This document shows positions 22,333-31,076 of a stretch of DNA of 52,406 bases, in pieces. Numbering within the stretch: position 1 is the stretch's first letter; each line of letters starts with the position of its first letter. Source of the stretch: UBA11710 sp049287025 (GTDB lineage: Bacteria; Patescibacteriota; Patescibacteriia; Magasanikbacterales; UBA922); the NCBI GenBank assembly GCA_049287025.1, contig JBAQFA010000052.1:1-52406 (forward strand), written 5' to 3'. Both the position numbers and the translations under genes were made by a program. The notes below the pieces were generated by a model. The model worked only from the letters and a program-made list of their open reading frames with translations, did no database searches and was not told where the DNA came from.

Positions 22333-24477
22333 CTATTTCTTAATTTTCCTAAGTTCTTTTAGCTCATCCCTAAGTATAGCTGCCAGCTCAAACTGCAAGT
22401 CCTTGGCTGCCTCCCGCATTTTTTCTTCTTTATCTTTTATAATTTCCTCAATTGGTCTGATATCTCCCAGCAAATCCAATTCAACTGTTTTATTTTTCGT
22501 AGTTCGTACTTTCGTATCTTTCGTGTTTCGTATGCCGAATTCTTCCAAAATATTTTTAATACTCTTCTGAATAGTTTTTGGCGTAATATTATGTTTCTTG
22601 TTATATTCCAATTGAATCATACGACGACGATCAGTTTCTTTGATCGCTTTAGCAATTGATTTCGTAATATTGTCAGCATACATCACGACCTGACCATTGA
22701 CATTTCTAGCGGCCCGACCAATGGTTTGAATCAAACTGGTTTCATTACGCAAGAAACCTTCTTTGTCCGCGTCCAAAATAGCCACGAGAGATACCTCTGG
22801 AATATCCAAGCCTTCACGTAACAAATTTACCCCAACAATCACGTCAATTTCTCCTCGACGTAATTTAGTAATAATGTCTACTCGTTCAATTGTTTTGATA
22901 TCACTGTGTAAATATAATGTTTTTATTTTTTTCTCATGCAAATAATCATTTAAATCTTCAGACATTTTTTTTGTCAAAGTCGTCACCAACACTCGTTCTT
23001 TATTTTTTATTCTCTCTTCAATTCTAATTAACAAGTCCTCCACTTGAGATTTATTTTTACCACGTCTTTCGGTAATTGGACAAATCACTACCTCTGGATC
23101 AATTAAACCGGTTGGACGGACTACTTGCTCCACAATCTGTTCACTAGATTTAATTTCAAATTCACTTGGTGTAGCTGAAACATAGATCGTTTGATTAACT
23201 CTTTTTTCAAATTCTTTAAAATTTAATGGTCGATTATCCCGCGCGCTAGGCAATCTAAAACCATGTTCTACTAAAGTATCTTTGCGTGATCTATCACCCG
23301 CATACATTCCACCAATTTGAGGCACTGTGACATGACTTTCATCAATAACTGTTAAATAGTTCATTCCAACCCGCCGTAGCTTTAGCGAAGGTGGGGAGGA
23401 ATCTTTTTTACCACTAATTGATGTAATTACATTAACTTTTGATTTTCCATTATACATTTCCTCCGAAAGATCCCTCGTCGTTCCTCCTCGGGATGAACTA
23501 ACAAAATAATCCAACAATGTATACGGTGGTTCCCCTGCCATTCGTCCATCAAAATGACGAGAATAATTTTCTATACCATTGCAATAACCAATATTTTTTA
23601 TCATTTCCAAATCATATTTTACTCTCCGCTTCAAACGTTCATATTCTAAAACTTTTCCTTGTTTTTTAAACAAGTCCAATTGTGATTTTAATTCTTCTTT
23701 AATGGTTTTGAAAGCTCGTTCGCGCATCTCTGGACTAGCTACATAATGTTTGGCTGGAAATAACCACATATCACTAACACTGTGTTTGACTTTGCGTGTG
23801 ATTGCGTCCAATATTTCTATTAGATCAATTTTATTTGAAATTTCTAATCTATATATTACTTCTTCATTTACTGGCATCACTTCAAACACTTGCCCGCGCA
23901 GCCGAAAAGTTCCACGCTTCAAATCAGAATTTGTCCGTTCAAATTGCATAGCAATTAATTGCGCCAATAAATCTTCGCGATTTAATGTCTGACCTTTTTC
24001 CAAATGCAAAACAATTTTTTCATATTCTTCTGGCGAACCAAGACCATAGATACAAGATACTGAAGCGACAATAATAACATCTTGGCGAGTCAAAAGCGCT
24101 TGTGTACAAGCATGACGCAGACGATCAATTTCTTCATTTATCTGGGCTTCTTTTTCTATATAAGTATCACTCCCTGGCATATAGGCCTCGGGTTGATAAT
24201 AATCATAATAAGACACGAAATATTCTACCGCGTTCTCAGGAAAAAACTCTCTAAATTCATTACACAGTTGCGCTGCCAAAGTTTTATTATGGGCAATCAC
24301 TAGAGTCGGTTTTTGCACTTTTTCTATTACATTCGCAATCGTAAATGTCTTACCAGATCCAGTTACACCCAACAAGGTCTGTTTTTTCATGCCTTTTTCC
24401 AAACCAAAAACGAGCTGTTCAATAGCTTGCGGTTGGTCACCGGATGGTTTGTAATCAGAATGGAGTTTGAATTTCAT
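22333..24477 (-). CDS. uvrB: Excinuclease ABC subunit B with an in-frame repeat insertion
   Basis: A 714-residue helicase-like subunit that verifies damage and recruits UvrC. I see Walker A GVTGSGKTFT, the beta-hairpin YFVSYYDYYQPEAY, VIDESHVTVPQIGGMYAGDR, VSATPSEFE, GVNLLREGLDIPEV, RAARNVNGQV and a C-terminal UVR motif (EEKMREAAKDLQFELAAILRDE). I start at the ATG at 24477 (MKFKLHSDYKPSGDQP); the 34 residues upstream are translated repeat. Residues about 327-374 are an extra segment encoded by the element at 23358-23499, inserted between EPPYTLLDYF and TVIDESHV. A stretch near residue 655 (RNTKDTKVRTTKNKT) is also repeat-like. Confidence 0.96.
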   Translation of the reverse strand: MKFKLHSDYKPSGDQPQAIEQLVFGLEKGMKKQTLLGVTGSGKTFTIANVIEKVQKPTLVIAHNKTLAAQLCNEFREFFPENAVEYFVSYYDYYQPEAYMPGSDTYIEKEAQINEEIDRLRHACTQALLTRQDVIIVASVSCIYGLGSPEEYEKIVLHLEKGQTLNREDLLAQLIAMQFERTNSDLKRGTFRLRGQVFEVMPVNEEVIYRLEISNKIDLIEILDAITRKVKHSVSDMWLFPAKHYVASPEMRERAFKTIKEELKSQLDLFKKQGKVLEYERLKRRVKYDLEMIKNIGYCNGIENYSRHFDGRMAGEPPYTLLDYFVSSSRGGTTRDLSEEMYNGKSKVNVITSISGKKDSSPPSLKLRRVGMNYLTVIDESHVTVPQIGGMYAGDRSRKDTLVEHGFRLPSARDNRPLNFKEFEKRVNQTIYVSATPSEFEIKSSEQIVEQVVRPTGLIDPEVVICPITERRGKNKSQVEDLLIRIEERIKNKERVLVTTLTKKMSEDLNDYLHEKKIKTLYLHSDIKTIERVDIITKLRRGEIDVIVGVNLLREGLDIPEVSLVAILDADKEGFLRNETSLIQTIGRAARNVNGQVVMYADNITKSIAKAIKETDRRRMIQLEYNKKHNITPKTIQKSIKNILEEFGIRNTKDTKVRTTKNKTVELDLLGDIRPIEEIIKDKEEKMREAAKDLQFELAAILRDELKELRKIKK
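23358..23499. mobile_element. Palindromic element inserted in frame in uvrB
   Basis: 142 bases with inverted ends AGTTCATTCC and GGGATGAACT. The left arm carries GTAGCTTTAGCGAAGGTGG and GGAATCTTTT; the right arm carries GAAAGATCCCTCGTCG. The core between the arms encodes NGKSKVNVITSISG. In other UvrB proteins the flanking blocks are separated by only a few residues. Confidence 0.85.
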
Positions 24478-24485
24478 GTTAAAAA

Positions 24486-24548
24486 GGTTTACAATGCTTA
24501 CGATGCCTACAAAGCTTACAAGTTTTGTTAGTTTTGTCAGCCTTGCAT
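24486..24548. repeat. 'AAGCTTACAAGG'-family repeat upstream of uvrB
   Basis: Units CTTACGATGCCTACAAAGCTT and a mirrored TTTGTCAGCCTTG arm directly precede the uvrB start codon. They can pair into a hairpin. No Shine-Dalgarno is visible. Confidence 0.6.
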
Positions 24549-24615
24549 ACATTGTCAGCTTTTGTGTAGTTTTAGCCAAATATTATCTAAATATAATGTA
24601 ATTTTAACACGCCTA

Positions 24616-24644
24616 TTGACAAAAAGTCAAATTTATGATATCAT
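24616..24644 (+). promoter_or_regulatory. Promoter of structured RNA D
   Basis: A perfect TTGACA (24616-24621), a 17-base spacer and TATCAT (24639-24644), leading into a gene-free GC-rich island. Confidence 0.7.
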
Positions 24645-24650
24645 TAGCCG

Positions 24651-25078
24651 TTAATAAGCTACAACAATAGTTGCAGATTTTACTAAAAGTCTATAATCAT
24701 TGCTGTGGCGATTAGTGTGGGTCACACAACGAAGGGTCTATGGATACTGGGATCACCGTTTTTTCGTCGTACAAACGAAGCGTAAACTCCCAGGAAACAG
24801 ATTCCCTGAACCTACCCCAGATATGGGGTACGGCGGTCGCCACAGCACCTTTTTCTCTTGTTGCCCTTGGGCGATAAGAGGAAGTCAGGCCTCGAGCGGG
24901 GGCACTTTGCCCCGCTTCTCCCGACGCCTGTCGTAAGACAGGCCATGCCGCGAGACACCTCGATGCTATGCTCGGGGGCGCGTGTGAAAGCACCGCCCCC
25001 GAGCCCCTCCTTTCTACATTTTATTTATAAAGTGTGAAGAGGAAAACAAAAAACTCGTCATCTAGACGGGTTTTTTGT
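24651..25078 (+). ncRNA. Structured RNA island D, family unassigned
   Basis: About 425 bases. A long-range helix joins GCTGTGGCGA (24702-24711) to TCGCCACAGC (24837-24846). Downstream hairpins are GCGGGG/CCCCGC, GCCTGTC-GTAA-GACAGGC (a GNRA-type loop) and an 11-bp GCTCGGGGGCG/CGCCCCCGAGC stem. The closing terminator (25046-25078) is CTCGTC/GACGGG with a T-run. A word GAGGAAGTCAGGCCTC near 24890 resembles the RNase P CR-I box, but it lies too far from the 5' end and its partner CR-V is not found. ORFs reading across it are not credible genes. Confidence 0.65.
25046..25078 (+). terminator. Terminator of structured RNA D
   Basis: AAAACTCGTC-ATCTA-GACGGGTTTT followed by a T-run. Confidence 0.8.
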
Positions 25079-25087
25079 TTTGTTAAT

Positions 25088-25145
25088 TATTAATTTGAAA
25101 TTTTATTAGAAATTAGGTGAATTAGAAATTAGAAATTCACAAACT
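25088..25145. repeat. 'AATTAGAAATTAGGTG' repeat
   Basis: Nearly the same 50 bases as 16598-16648, again at the 3' side of a minus-strand gene (the beta-CASP nuclease). Confidence 0.65.
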
Positions 25146-25167
25146 CTATTTAAAACAAAAAATAATG

Positions 25168-25206
25168 TTTTATAAAGGGATCTCTCGTTCGCTCCACTCA
25201 CTCGAG
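25168..25206. repeat. Single arm of the palindromic element at the 3' end of the nuclease gene
   Basis: AAAGGGATCTCTCGTTCGC then CTCACTCGAGAT. The stop codon of the nuclease (25198-25200) lies inside it, so the last residues (NLE) are probably repeat-derived. Confidence 0.6.
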
Positions 25207-26580
25207 ATTTATTTGTTCATTTTCCTCTGGAACAAAAACATCAAAATTATATTTATCTCGTAAACGATGCGCCAACTCTGTGGCCGCATGAGGCTCACCA
25301 TGCACTAGATATATTTTCTTTAATACATTACCACCCGAGCCAGTCCACTTTAATAATTTATTTTGATCACCATGGGCTGACAAAGCCCCTAGAGCTTTGA
25401 CAGTACACTTTACATTCACATCTTCATTAAAAATTTTTACTTTTTCTGCACCTTCATATAATTTCCGACCCAGAGTACCTTGGGCTTGATAACCTACAAT
25501 CAAAAGTGTAGATGCTGGATCAGGCAAATATCTAAATGCGTGATGAACAATGCGACCACCATTCATCATACCCGCGCCAGCAATAATCATTTTTGGTCCA
25601 GGCACATGATTAATTTTTTTTGATTCTTCCACGGTGTGTGTCATTTGTAAATTAGGAAAATCTAGAAAATCATCCCCTACCATATGCAAACGCATGGCTT
25701 CATTATCATAATATTCTGAATATTTTTTATAAACTGCTGTGGCATCAATCGCCAAGGGGCTGTCCAAAAAAATAGGAAAATCTGGTAGAGTTTTGTCATA
25801 TTCACTTAGTTTATTTAACTCATACAAAAATTCTTGGGTTCTTTCCAAAGAAAAAGCTGGGACCATAATGGTTCCACCCTTAGTTACCCCTTCTTTGATC
25901 AAATTTAAAATTACTTCCCTCCGCACATCAATATGTTCATGAATTCTATCACCATAAGTTGATTCACAAACTAAATAGTCCACATCTGCACTTAGACTCT
26001 CTGTATCCCGCACAATTGGTTCATCTTCATTTCCAATATCACCAGAAAAAGCAATCTTTTTACTCTGAGCGCCAGCCGAAGAATTTTCCTTAACTTCTAC
26101 CTCTATAAAAGCTGAACCAAAAATATGCCCAGCATCTTTCCAAACAGCAAATATCTCTGGTAAAACTTCTACCTTGGAATGATAATCAATGCCATGACAA
26201 GATTGCTTAGCCGAAGCAATATCGGTTTCATCAAATAAAATTGGTGTACCATAGCGTTTATGATTTTCTACCATCACATGAAAAGCATCTAACCAAATTA
26301 ATTCAGCAAATTCAACTGTGGCCTTGGTCATAAAAATTTTCCCATCAAAACCATCTTTAATTAATTTTGGAATCCGACCAATATGATCAAGATGAGCATG
26401 GGTCACCAAGACAACATCTATTTCTTTTGGATCAAATGGAAAAACATCATGATTTTTTCCTTCGTTAAAATTACTTCCCTGAAACATACCACAATCTACC
26501 AAGATTTTATATTTTTCTGTTTGAAGTAAATGACAAGAGCCAGTCACTTCATGAGCCGCGCCACAAAAGGTTAATTTCAT
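25198..26580 (-). CDS. Metallo-beta-lactamase / beta-CASP family nuclease
   Basis: A 460-residue zinc-dependent RNase of the CPSF-73-like type. The metal site THAHLDHIGR (H61, H63, D65, H66) is intact, followed by the later ligands AGHIFGSAF and FSGDIG. Beta-CASP motifs are VPAFSLERTQEFLYEL, AGAGMMNGGRIVHHAF and GYQAQGTLGRKLYEG, and the late VHGEPHAA supplies the last histidine. It would process or degrade RNA in the cytoplasm. The closest comparisons are archaeal/bacterial CPSF-like proteins; it lacks the C-terminal domain of RNase J. It is a single gene between repeat elements. Confidence 0.9.
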   Translation of the reverse strand: MKLTFCGAAHEVTGSCHLLQTEKYKILVDCGMFQGSNFNEGKNHDVFPFDPKEIDVVLVTHAHLDHIGRIPKLIKDGFDGKIFMTKATVEFAELIWLDAFHVMVENHKRYGTPILFDETDIASAKQSCHGIDYHSKVEVLPEIFAVWKDAGHIFGSAFIEVEVKENSSAGAQSKKIAFSGDIGNEDEPIVRDTESLSADVDYLVCESTYGDRIHEHIDVRREVILNLIKEGVTKGGTIMVPAFSLERTQEFLYELNKLSEYDKTLPDFPIFLDSPLAIDATAVYKKYSEYYDNEAMRLHMVGDDFLDFPNLQMTHTVEESKKINHVPGPKMIIAGAGMMNGGRIVHHAFRYLPDPASTLLIVGYQAQGTLGRKLYEGAEKVKIFNEDVNVKCTVKALGALSAHGDQNKLLKWTGSGGNVLKKIYLVHGEPHAATELAHRLRDKYNFDVFVPEENEQINLE

Positions 26581-26583
26581 AAA

Positions 26584-26673
26584 AAAAGCTTACAAGGCTG
26601 ACAAGGCCTACGAGGCTCACAAGGCTATTACAGTGTTGTAAGCTTTGTGAGCCTTGTAAGCATTGTAAGCCAG
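26584..26673. repeat. 'AAGGCTTACAAGG' two-armed repeat
   Basis: The left arm (AGCTTACAAGGCTGACAAGG...) and right arm (GTAAGCTTTGTGAGCCTTGT...) are mirror images and fold as a long hairpin around ATTACAGTG. It sits 3 bases upstream of the nuclease start codon. Confidence 0.8.
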
Positions 26674-26712
26674 AAAAATTAATTATACCACACACTTTCT
26701 CTATCAACAAAC

Positions 26713-26741
26713 TATACAAAGCAAACATTATTTGTTATAAT
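26713..26741 (+). promoter_or_regulatory. Promoter giving a near-leaderless transcript
   Basis: TATACA (26713-26718), a 17-base spacer and a perfect TATAAT (26736-26741). The start codon begins only 10 bases after the -10 box, so the mRNA leader would be about 0-4 bases. Confidence 0.6.
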
Positions 26742-26751
26742 ATTCCTAATT

Positions 26752-27441
26752 ATGAGAAGAAACATTGAACAAATCGAAATTCAAGAACCACCTATCCAAG
26801 AAATTACCAAAAAGAAGTCCTGCGCCAGAAAAAGTTGTACCACTGGCTGTGGTTGTATTATGATTTTTTTGGTTGCTTCACTTATTCTTCTCAAATTTAC
26901 CACTGGTCCGCGGGTAAAAAATTTAGACCAATTACCAACTGATTTTCCCGAAACAATTCATATTTATGATTCGGATAATATTACAAAAATTAGTTTTGTT
27001 TCTGGTAAAGAACAAAATCAAATATTGGAAGCTATTGCTTTTATACCAAAATTAATCTTCTCCCCAATCATTTTGACCTTAGACAATAAATGGGGCAATC
27101 AAACTCAAACTAATAATACCCGCCCCCAAATAGATAATCGAGTGAACTGGCAAGACTGGTTAAAATTAATAAAAGAGCCAGTCACAGACAAACGTGATCT
27201 TATTCAGATTGAATGGACCGCTCTGTCCGCTGAACCACGATTTGTTTTTAATTATTACAAAAATGAATTAGAAAAAACTAATTTTGTAATTGAAAACGAA
27301 ACTAACAACGATGAAAAAAAAGAATTTAATTTTAAATTAGACCAAATTGAAGGCTCAATTTATATTGAAGATTTGTCAGATAACAAAGGCACAGATTTTG
27401 TATCTATGACAGTCAAAGTCCCTAGAGTAGAATCAAAATGA
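26752..27441 (+). CDS. Single-pass membrane protein of unknown function, upstream of murJ
   Basis: A 229-residue protein: about 40 cytoplasmic residues with a cysteine cluster just before the membrane (SCARKSCTTGCGC, residues 23-35), one helix (IMIFLVASLILLKF) and an extracytoplasmic domain of about 175 residues. No family recognised. Its TGA overlaps the murJ ATG by 4 bases, so the two are translationally coupled and may work together in envelope assembly. Confidence 0.7.
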   Translation: MRRNIEQIEIQEPPIQEITKKKSCARKSCTTGCGCIMIFLVASLILLKFTTGPRVKNLDQLPTDFPETIHIYDSDNITKISFVSGKEQNQILEAIAFIPKLIFSPIILTLDNKWGNQTQTNNTRPQIDNRVNWQDWLKLIKEPVTDKRDLIQIEWTALSAEPRFVFNYYKNELEKTNFVIENETNNDEKKEFNFKLDQIEGSIYIEDLSDNKGTDFVSMTVKVPRVESK

Positions 27442-29051
27442 TAAAAAAAATATTTTCTTCCCAATCAAAAACCGTTATAGGCGCCGCCGTTATCCTCGGA
27501 CTGGCGTCTTTTGTTAGTCGGCTAATTGGTATAATGCGTGATCGTATCTTTGCTCATCAATTTGGCGCTGGCGATATTCTAGATGCTTATTATGCTGCCT
27601 TTCGCATTCCTGATTTGATTTACAATCTAATCATTGTCGGTGCGCTGTCAGCTGGTTTTATTCCGATTTTTACCAAATTATTAGTAAAAGATAAAACCGA
27701 AGCCTGGCGTGTGGCCAATAGTGTTTTCAATATTTTGGGCATAATTCTCACTGTCATCTGCAGTGTTCTTTTTATTTTTACACCCAGCCTAATGCAATTA
27801 ATTACTCCGGGATTTGATGCCGAAAAAATAAAATTGACTTCTACTTTGGCGAGGATTATGTTTTTGAGTCCGATTCTTTTGGGTCTGAGCGGAATAGTTA
27901 GCAGTATTTTACAATCTTTTAAAAACTTTTTAATTTATTCTCTTACACCAATTTTTTATAACCTAGGCATTATTATTGGCGCTTGGCTCTTTGTACCAAG
28001 GTTTGGGGTGGCTGGCTTGGCTTATGGTGTTATTTTGGGCGCTCTACTACATTTATTAATTCAACTCCCCTCTCTATATAAAAATGGTTTCAAATATCAA
28101 CCCTTATTTCTTTGGACCAATATTTATGTTAGACAAATTGGTAAATTAATGATTCCTCGTACTCTTAGTCTAGCAGTCAGCCAATTTAATCTTTTGTTTA
28201 TTACGATTTTGGCCTCTACTCTGGCCGCTGGTAGTGTGACAATTTTCAATTTTGCTAACAATCTACAATATTTTCCAGTCGGTATTATTGGTGTTTCTTT
28301 TGCCATTGCCGCTTTCCCTACTCTGTCGCAGTTAATTGCCGAGAATAAAAAAGAGGCTATGATTGAACAATTATCTTCTACTATTCGCCAAATTATTTTC
28401 TTTATTGTGCCTCTAACAATTATATTTTTATTATTACGCGCCCAAATTACCAGAGTAGTTTTAGGTTCAGGCGAATTTGATTGGACTGACACGATTCTAA
28501 CGGCCAATACTCTGGCTTTATTTTCTCTATCTTTATTTGCCCAATGCCTAATACCAATATTGTCTCGCGCTTTTTATTCTATTCATGATACTTGGACACC
28601 TTTTATTACCGCTTTGATTGGAATGATAGTCAATGTTGTTTCAGCTTTTTATTTTAAAAATTTATTTGGTATTAGTGGATTAGCTTTATCATTTTCTTTT
28701 GCCGTCACAATTCAATTAATCCTGACCTGGATTTTATTAAAACGAAAATTAGGTAGTTTGAAAGAGATTGATATTTTAAAATCATTAGCAAAAATATCGA
28801 TAGCCACAGTTTTTATGAGTGTGACTATCCAATTTTTGAAATATCCCATTGCCAATTTAGTAGACATGACCCGTTTTTGGGGTATCTTGCTCCAAGGGTT
28901 AATTTCTGGTATTATAGGGCTCTTGATTTATGGTATAATTTTGCATTTTTTAAAGCTAGAAGAAATGCAACAATTTAGCCAATCGCTCCGCCGTCAATGG
29001 TTAAAACTCTGGAATATACAAGGAGAAATCAAAGAAGGTGATGAAATTTAA
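27438..29051 (+). CDS. murJ: Lipid II flippase MurJ
   Basis: A 537-residue MATE-like transporter with about 14 membrane helices that flips lipid II across the membrane for peptidoglycan synthesis. Family blocks are GLASFVSRLIGIMRDRIFAH, DAYYAAFRIPDLIYNLIIVGALSAGFIPIF, YFPVGIIGVSFAIAAFPTLS and ARFYSIHDTWTPF-like SRAFYSIHDTWTPF. The arginine of RIMRDR-type motifs (IGIMRDR) and the Phe-Arg-Ile-Pro-Asp block are intact. It overlaps the upstream gene and is followed by lepA after 3 bases. Confidence 0.95.
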   Translation: MIKKIFSSQSKTVIGAAVILGLASFVSRLIGIMRDRIFAHQFGAGDILDAYYAAFRIPDLIYNLIIVGALSAGFIPIFTKLLVKDKTEAWRVANSVFNILGIILTVICSVLFIFTPSLMQLITPGFDAEKIKLTSTLARIMFLSPILLGLSGIVSSILQSFKNFLIYSLTPIFYNLGIIIGAWLFVPRFGVAGLAYGVILGALLHLLIQLPSLYKNGFKYQPLFLWTNIYVRQIGKLMIPRTLSLAVSQFNLLFITILASTLAAGSVTIFNFANNLQYFPVGIIGVSFAIAAFPTLSQLIAENKKEAMIEQLSSTIRQIIFFIVPLTIIFLLLRAQITRVVLGSGEFDWTDTILTANTLALFSLSLFAQCLIPILSRAFYSIHDTWTPFITALIGMIVNVVSAFYFKNLFGISGLALSFSFAVTIQLILTWILLKRKLGSLKEIDILKSLAKISIATVFMSVTIQFLKYPIANLVDMTRFWGILLQGLISGIIGLLIYGIILHFLKLEEMQQFSQSLRRQWLKLWNIQGEIKEGDEI

Positions 29052-29054
29052 AAT

Positions 29055-30842
29055 ATGGATAACATAAGAAACTTTTGCATTATCGCTCACATTGATCATG
29101 GAAAATCAACTCTGGCTGATCGCTTTTTGGAATTGACTGGTACGGTAGAAAAACGACATATGCATGCCCAGATGCTTGATCAAATGGAATTAGAACAAGA
29201 GCGTGGTATTACAATCAAATTACAACCAGTCAGAATGAAATATCAAGAATATATTTTGAATCTTATTGACACTCCCGGCCATGTAGACTTTACTTATGAA
29301 GTTTCTAGAAGTTTGGCTGCTGTAGAAGGTGCTATTCTTTTGGTTGATGCGACCCAGGGTGTACAAGCTCAAACCATTGCTAATCTATACTTAGCGATTG
29401 AACAAGACTTAACCATTATTCCCGCGATCAACAAAATAGACATGCCAAGCGCTGACATCAAAAAAACTACTGAAGAAATTATTCATTTGCTTGGTTGTAA
29501 AGAAGAAGAAATCTTGCATGTTTCTGGAAAAACTGGTGAAGGTGTAGAAACGCTCTTGCAAGCTGTGATTGAAAGAGTTGCCCCACCCCAGGCCGATGGT
29601 TTGAATAAATTGCAAGCACTAGTCTTTGATTCTTTTTATGATGATTACCAAGGAGTAGTAGCTTCAATTAGAATTAGAAACGGTAGTATTACCAAAGGTG
29701 ATCAAATCAAATTAATGGGAACTAATGCGATTGGTGAAGCCCTGGATGTTGGTCATTATTCTCCTCAACTAGTCAGTGATGAAAAATTGGCTGAAGGTCA
29801 GATTGGTTATATTGTCACTGGTTTGAAAGAATTGAACGAAGTTAGAGTCGGTGATACAGTCACAACTTTCAAAAATCCAGCTCAACAAGCTCTACCGGGT
29901 TATAAAGAAGTTAAACCCATGGTATTTGCCGGCATCTTCCCAAAAGAAGGTGATGATTATGGAGCTCTACGCGATGCTATGGACAGATTAAAATTAAATG
30001 ACTCAGCTTTATTTTATGAACCAGAAAGTTCGCAAGCTTTGGGTTTTGGTTTTCGGTGTGGATTCCTCGGAATGCTCCACTTAGATATTTTTCAAGAAAG
30101 ATTAAAACGTGAATTTGGTTTGCATATTATTGTCACTGTGCCGAGCGTAGCTTATAAAGTGAAGAAAAGTAATGGCGATGTCCTAACTGTAAAAAGCCCT
30201 CAGGACTTGCCTGATCCAACCCATATCAAAGAAATCGAAGAACCATGGATGACTGTAGATATTATTACCCCCCAAGACTATATTGGTAATGTAATGGGAT
30301 TAGTAGCTGAACGCAAAGGTAAATATTCCAATACTGAATACTTGAGCACCGGCGCAGGCCAGAGAGCCATGCTTCATTATCAAATGCCGTTAGCTTCTCT
30401 AATTACAGATTTTTATGACAAATTAAAAACTATTACCAGTGGTTATGCTTCGCTAAATTATGATTACAAAGATTATGAACCGACTGAAGTAGTTAAGTTA
30501 GACATTTTTATTGCGGACGAAAAAGTTGAGTCTCTATCTACTCTCGTTTGGCGCGAAGAAGCTTTTCATGTGGGTAAACAAATTGTAAATTCTTTAAAAG
30601 ACACTTTGCCACGCCAACAATTTGTTATCAAAATTCAAGCCATGATTGGTGGTAAAGTAATTGCTGGTGAAAGATTATCCGCCATGAGAAAAGATGTGAC
30701 TGCCAAGCTATATGGTGGTGATGTGACCAGAAAAAATAAATTATTGGAAAAGCAAAAGAAAGGTAAGAAAAAAATGATGGCACTCGGCAAAGGTAAGGTG
30801 GATATTCCAACTGAGGCTTATTTGGCAGTGTTAAAGCGATAA
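29055..30842 (+). CDS. lepA: Elongation factor 4 (LepA)
   Basis: A 595-residue translational GTPase that acts on the ribosome during initiation or back-translocation. G motifs: G1 AHIDHGKST (residues 10-18), G3 DTPGHVDF, G4 NKIDMPSAD and G5 SGKTGEGV. The LepA-specific C-terminal domain (ERLSAMRKDVTAKLYGGDVTRKNKLLEKQKKGKKKM) is complete. Third gene of the 26752-murJ-lepA unit. Its stop runs straight into a repeat element. Confidence 0.97.
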   Translation: MDNIRNFCIIAHIDHGKSTLADRFLELTGTVEKRHMHAQMLDQMELEQERGITIKLQPVRMKYQEYILNLIDTPGHVDFTYEVSRSLAAVEGAILLVDATQGVQAQTIANLYLAIEQDLTIIPAINKIDMPSADIKKTTEEIIHLLGCKEEEILHVSGKTGEGVETLLQAVIERVAPPQADGLNKLQALVFDSFYDDYQGVVASIRIRNGSITKGDQIKLMGTNAIGEALDVGHYSPQLVSDEKLAEGQIGYIVTGLKELNEVRVGDTVTTFKNPAQQALPGYKEVKPMVFAGIFPKEGDDYGALRDAMDRLKLNDSALFYEPESSQALGFGFRCGFLGMLHLDIFQERLKREFGLHIIVTVPSVAYKVKKSNGDVLTVKSPQDLPDPTHIKEIEEPWMTVDIITPQDYIGNVMGLVAERKGKYSNTEYLSTGAGQRAMLHYQMPLASLITDFYDKLKTITSGYASLNYDYKDYEPTEVVKLDIFIADEKVESLSTLVWREEAFHVGKQIVNSLKDTLPRQQFVIKIQAMIGGKVIAGERLSAMRKDVTAKLYGGDVTRKNKLLEKQKKGKKKMMALGKGKVDIPTEAYLAVLKR

Positions 30843-30970
30843 AACACAGATTTCACTGATTTCTTTGTGTTACACAGAAAAATCATCAGTGAGATCACTA
30901 TTAATCTATATAATTACTTTTAATCAATCACAATCAGTGAAATCAAATTTTTAATCAGTGTAATCAATGT
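30843..30970. repeat. 'CACAGATTTCACTGATT' two-armed repeat
   Basis: The left arm (ACACAGATTTCACTGATTTC) and right arm (ATCAGTGAAATCAAATTTTT, AATCAGTGTAATCAATGTT) are built of ATCAGTG/CACTGAT units. The right arm ends 3-4 bases before the start of the 32-residue gene. Confidence 0.75.
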
Positions 30971-30973
30971 TAT

Positions 30974-31072
30974 ATGTACGGAAGCAAAAAATTTAAAGTC
31001 CTGTGGACAATCATTACGATGATTGCTGTCTTAGGCATGCTGTTCTTTAGTATCATGCCAATGTTTTATTAA
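30974..31072 (+). CDS. 32-residue single-helix membrane protein
   Basis: MYGSKKFKVLWT followed by a clear membrane helix (about residues 10-27) and MPMFY at the end. A basic start, one helix and its place 4 bases before the next membrane gene argue that it is real. No family was recognised. Confidence 0.6.
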   Translation: MYGSKKFKVLWTIITMIAVLGMLFFSIMPMFY

Positions 31073-31076
31073 TAAA

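Noticed and set aside
17774..23499. Inteins in uvrA/uvrB
   Set aside because: The inserts are only 30-50 residues, with no splice-site Cys/Ser...His-Asn pattern; they are far too short.
24478..24579. A longer UvrB starting upstream of MKFKLHSD
   Set aside because: The extra 34 residues are a translated repeat and family alignments begin at KFKLHSDYKPSGDQP.
24651..25078. RNase P RNA in island D because of GAGGAAGTCAGGCCTC
   Set aside because: The word resembles the CR-I box but lies about 240 bases from the 5' end, and no CR-V (ACAGAA...GGCTTA) partner is present.
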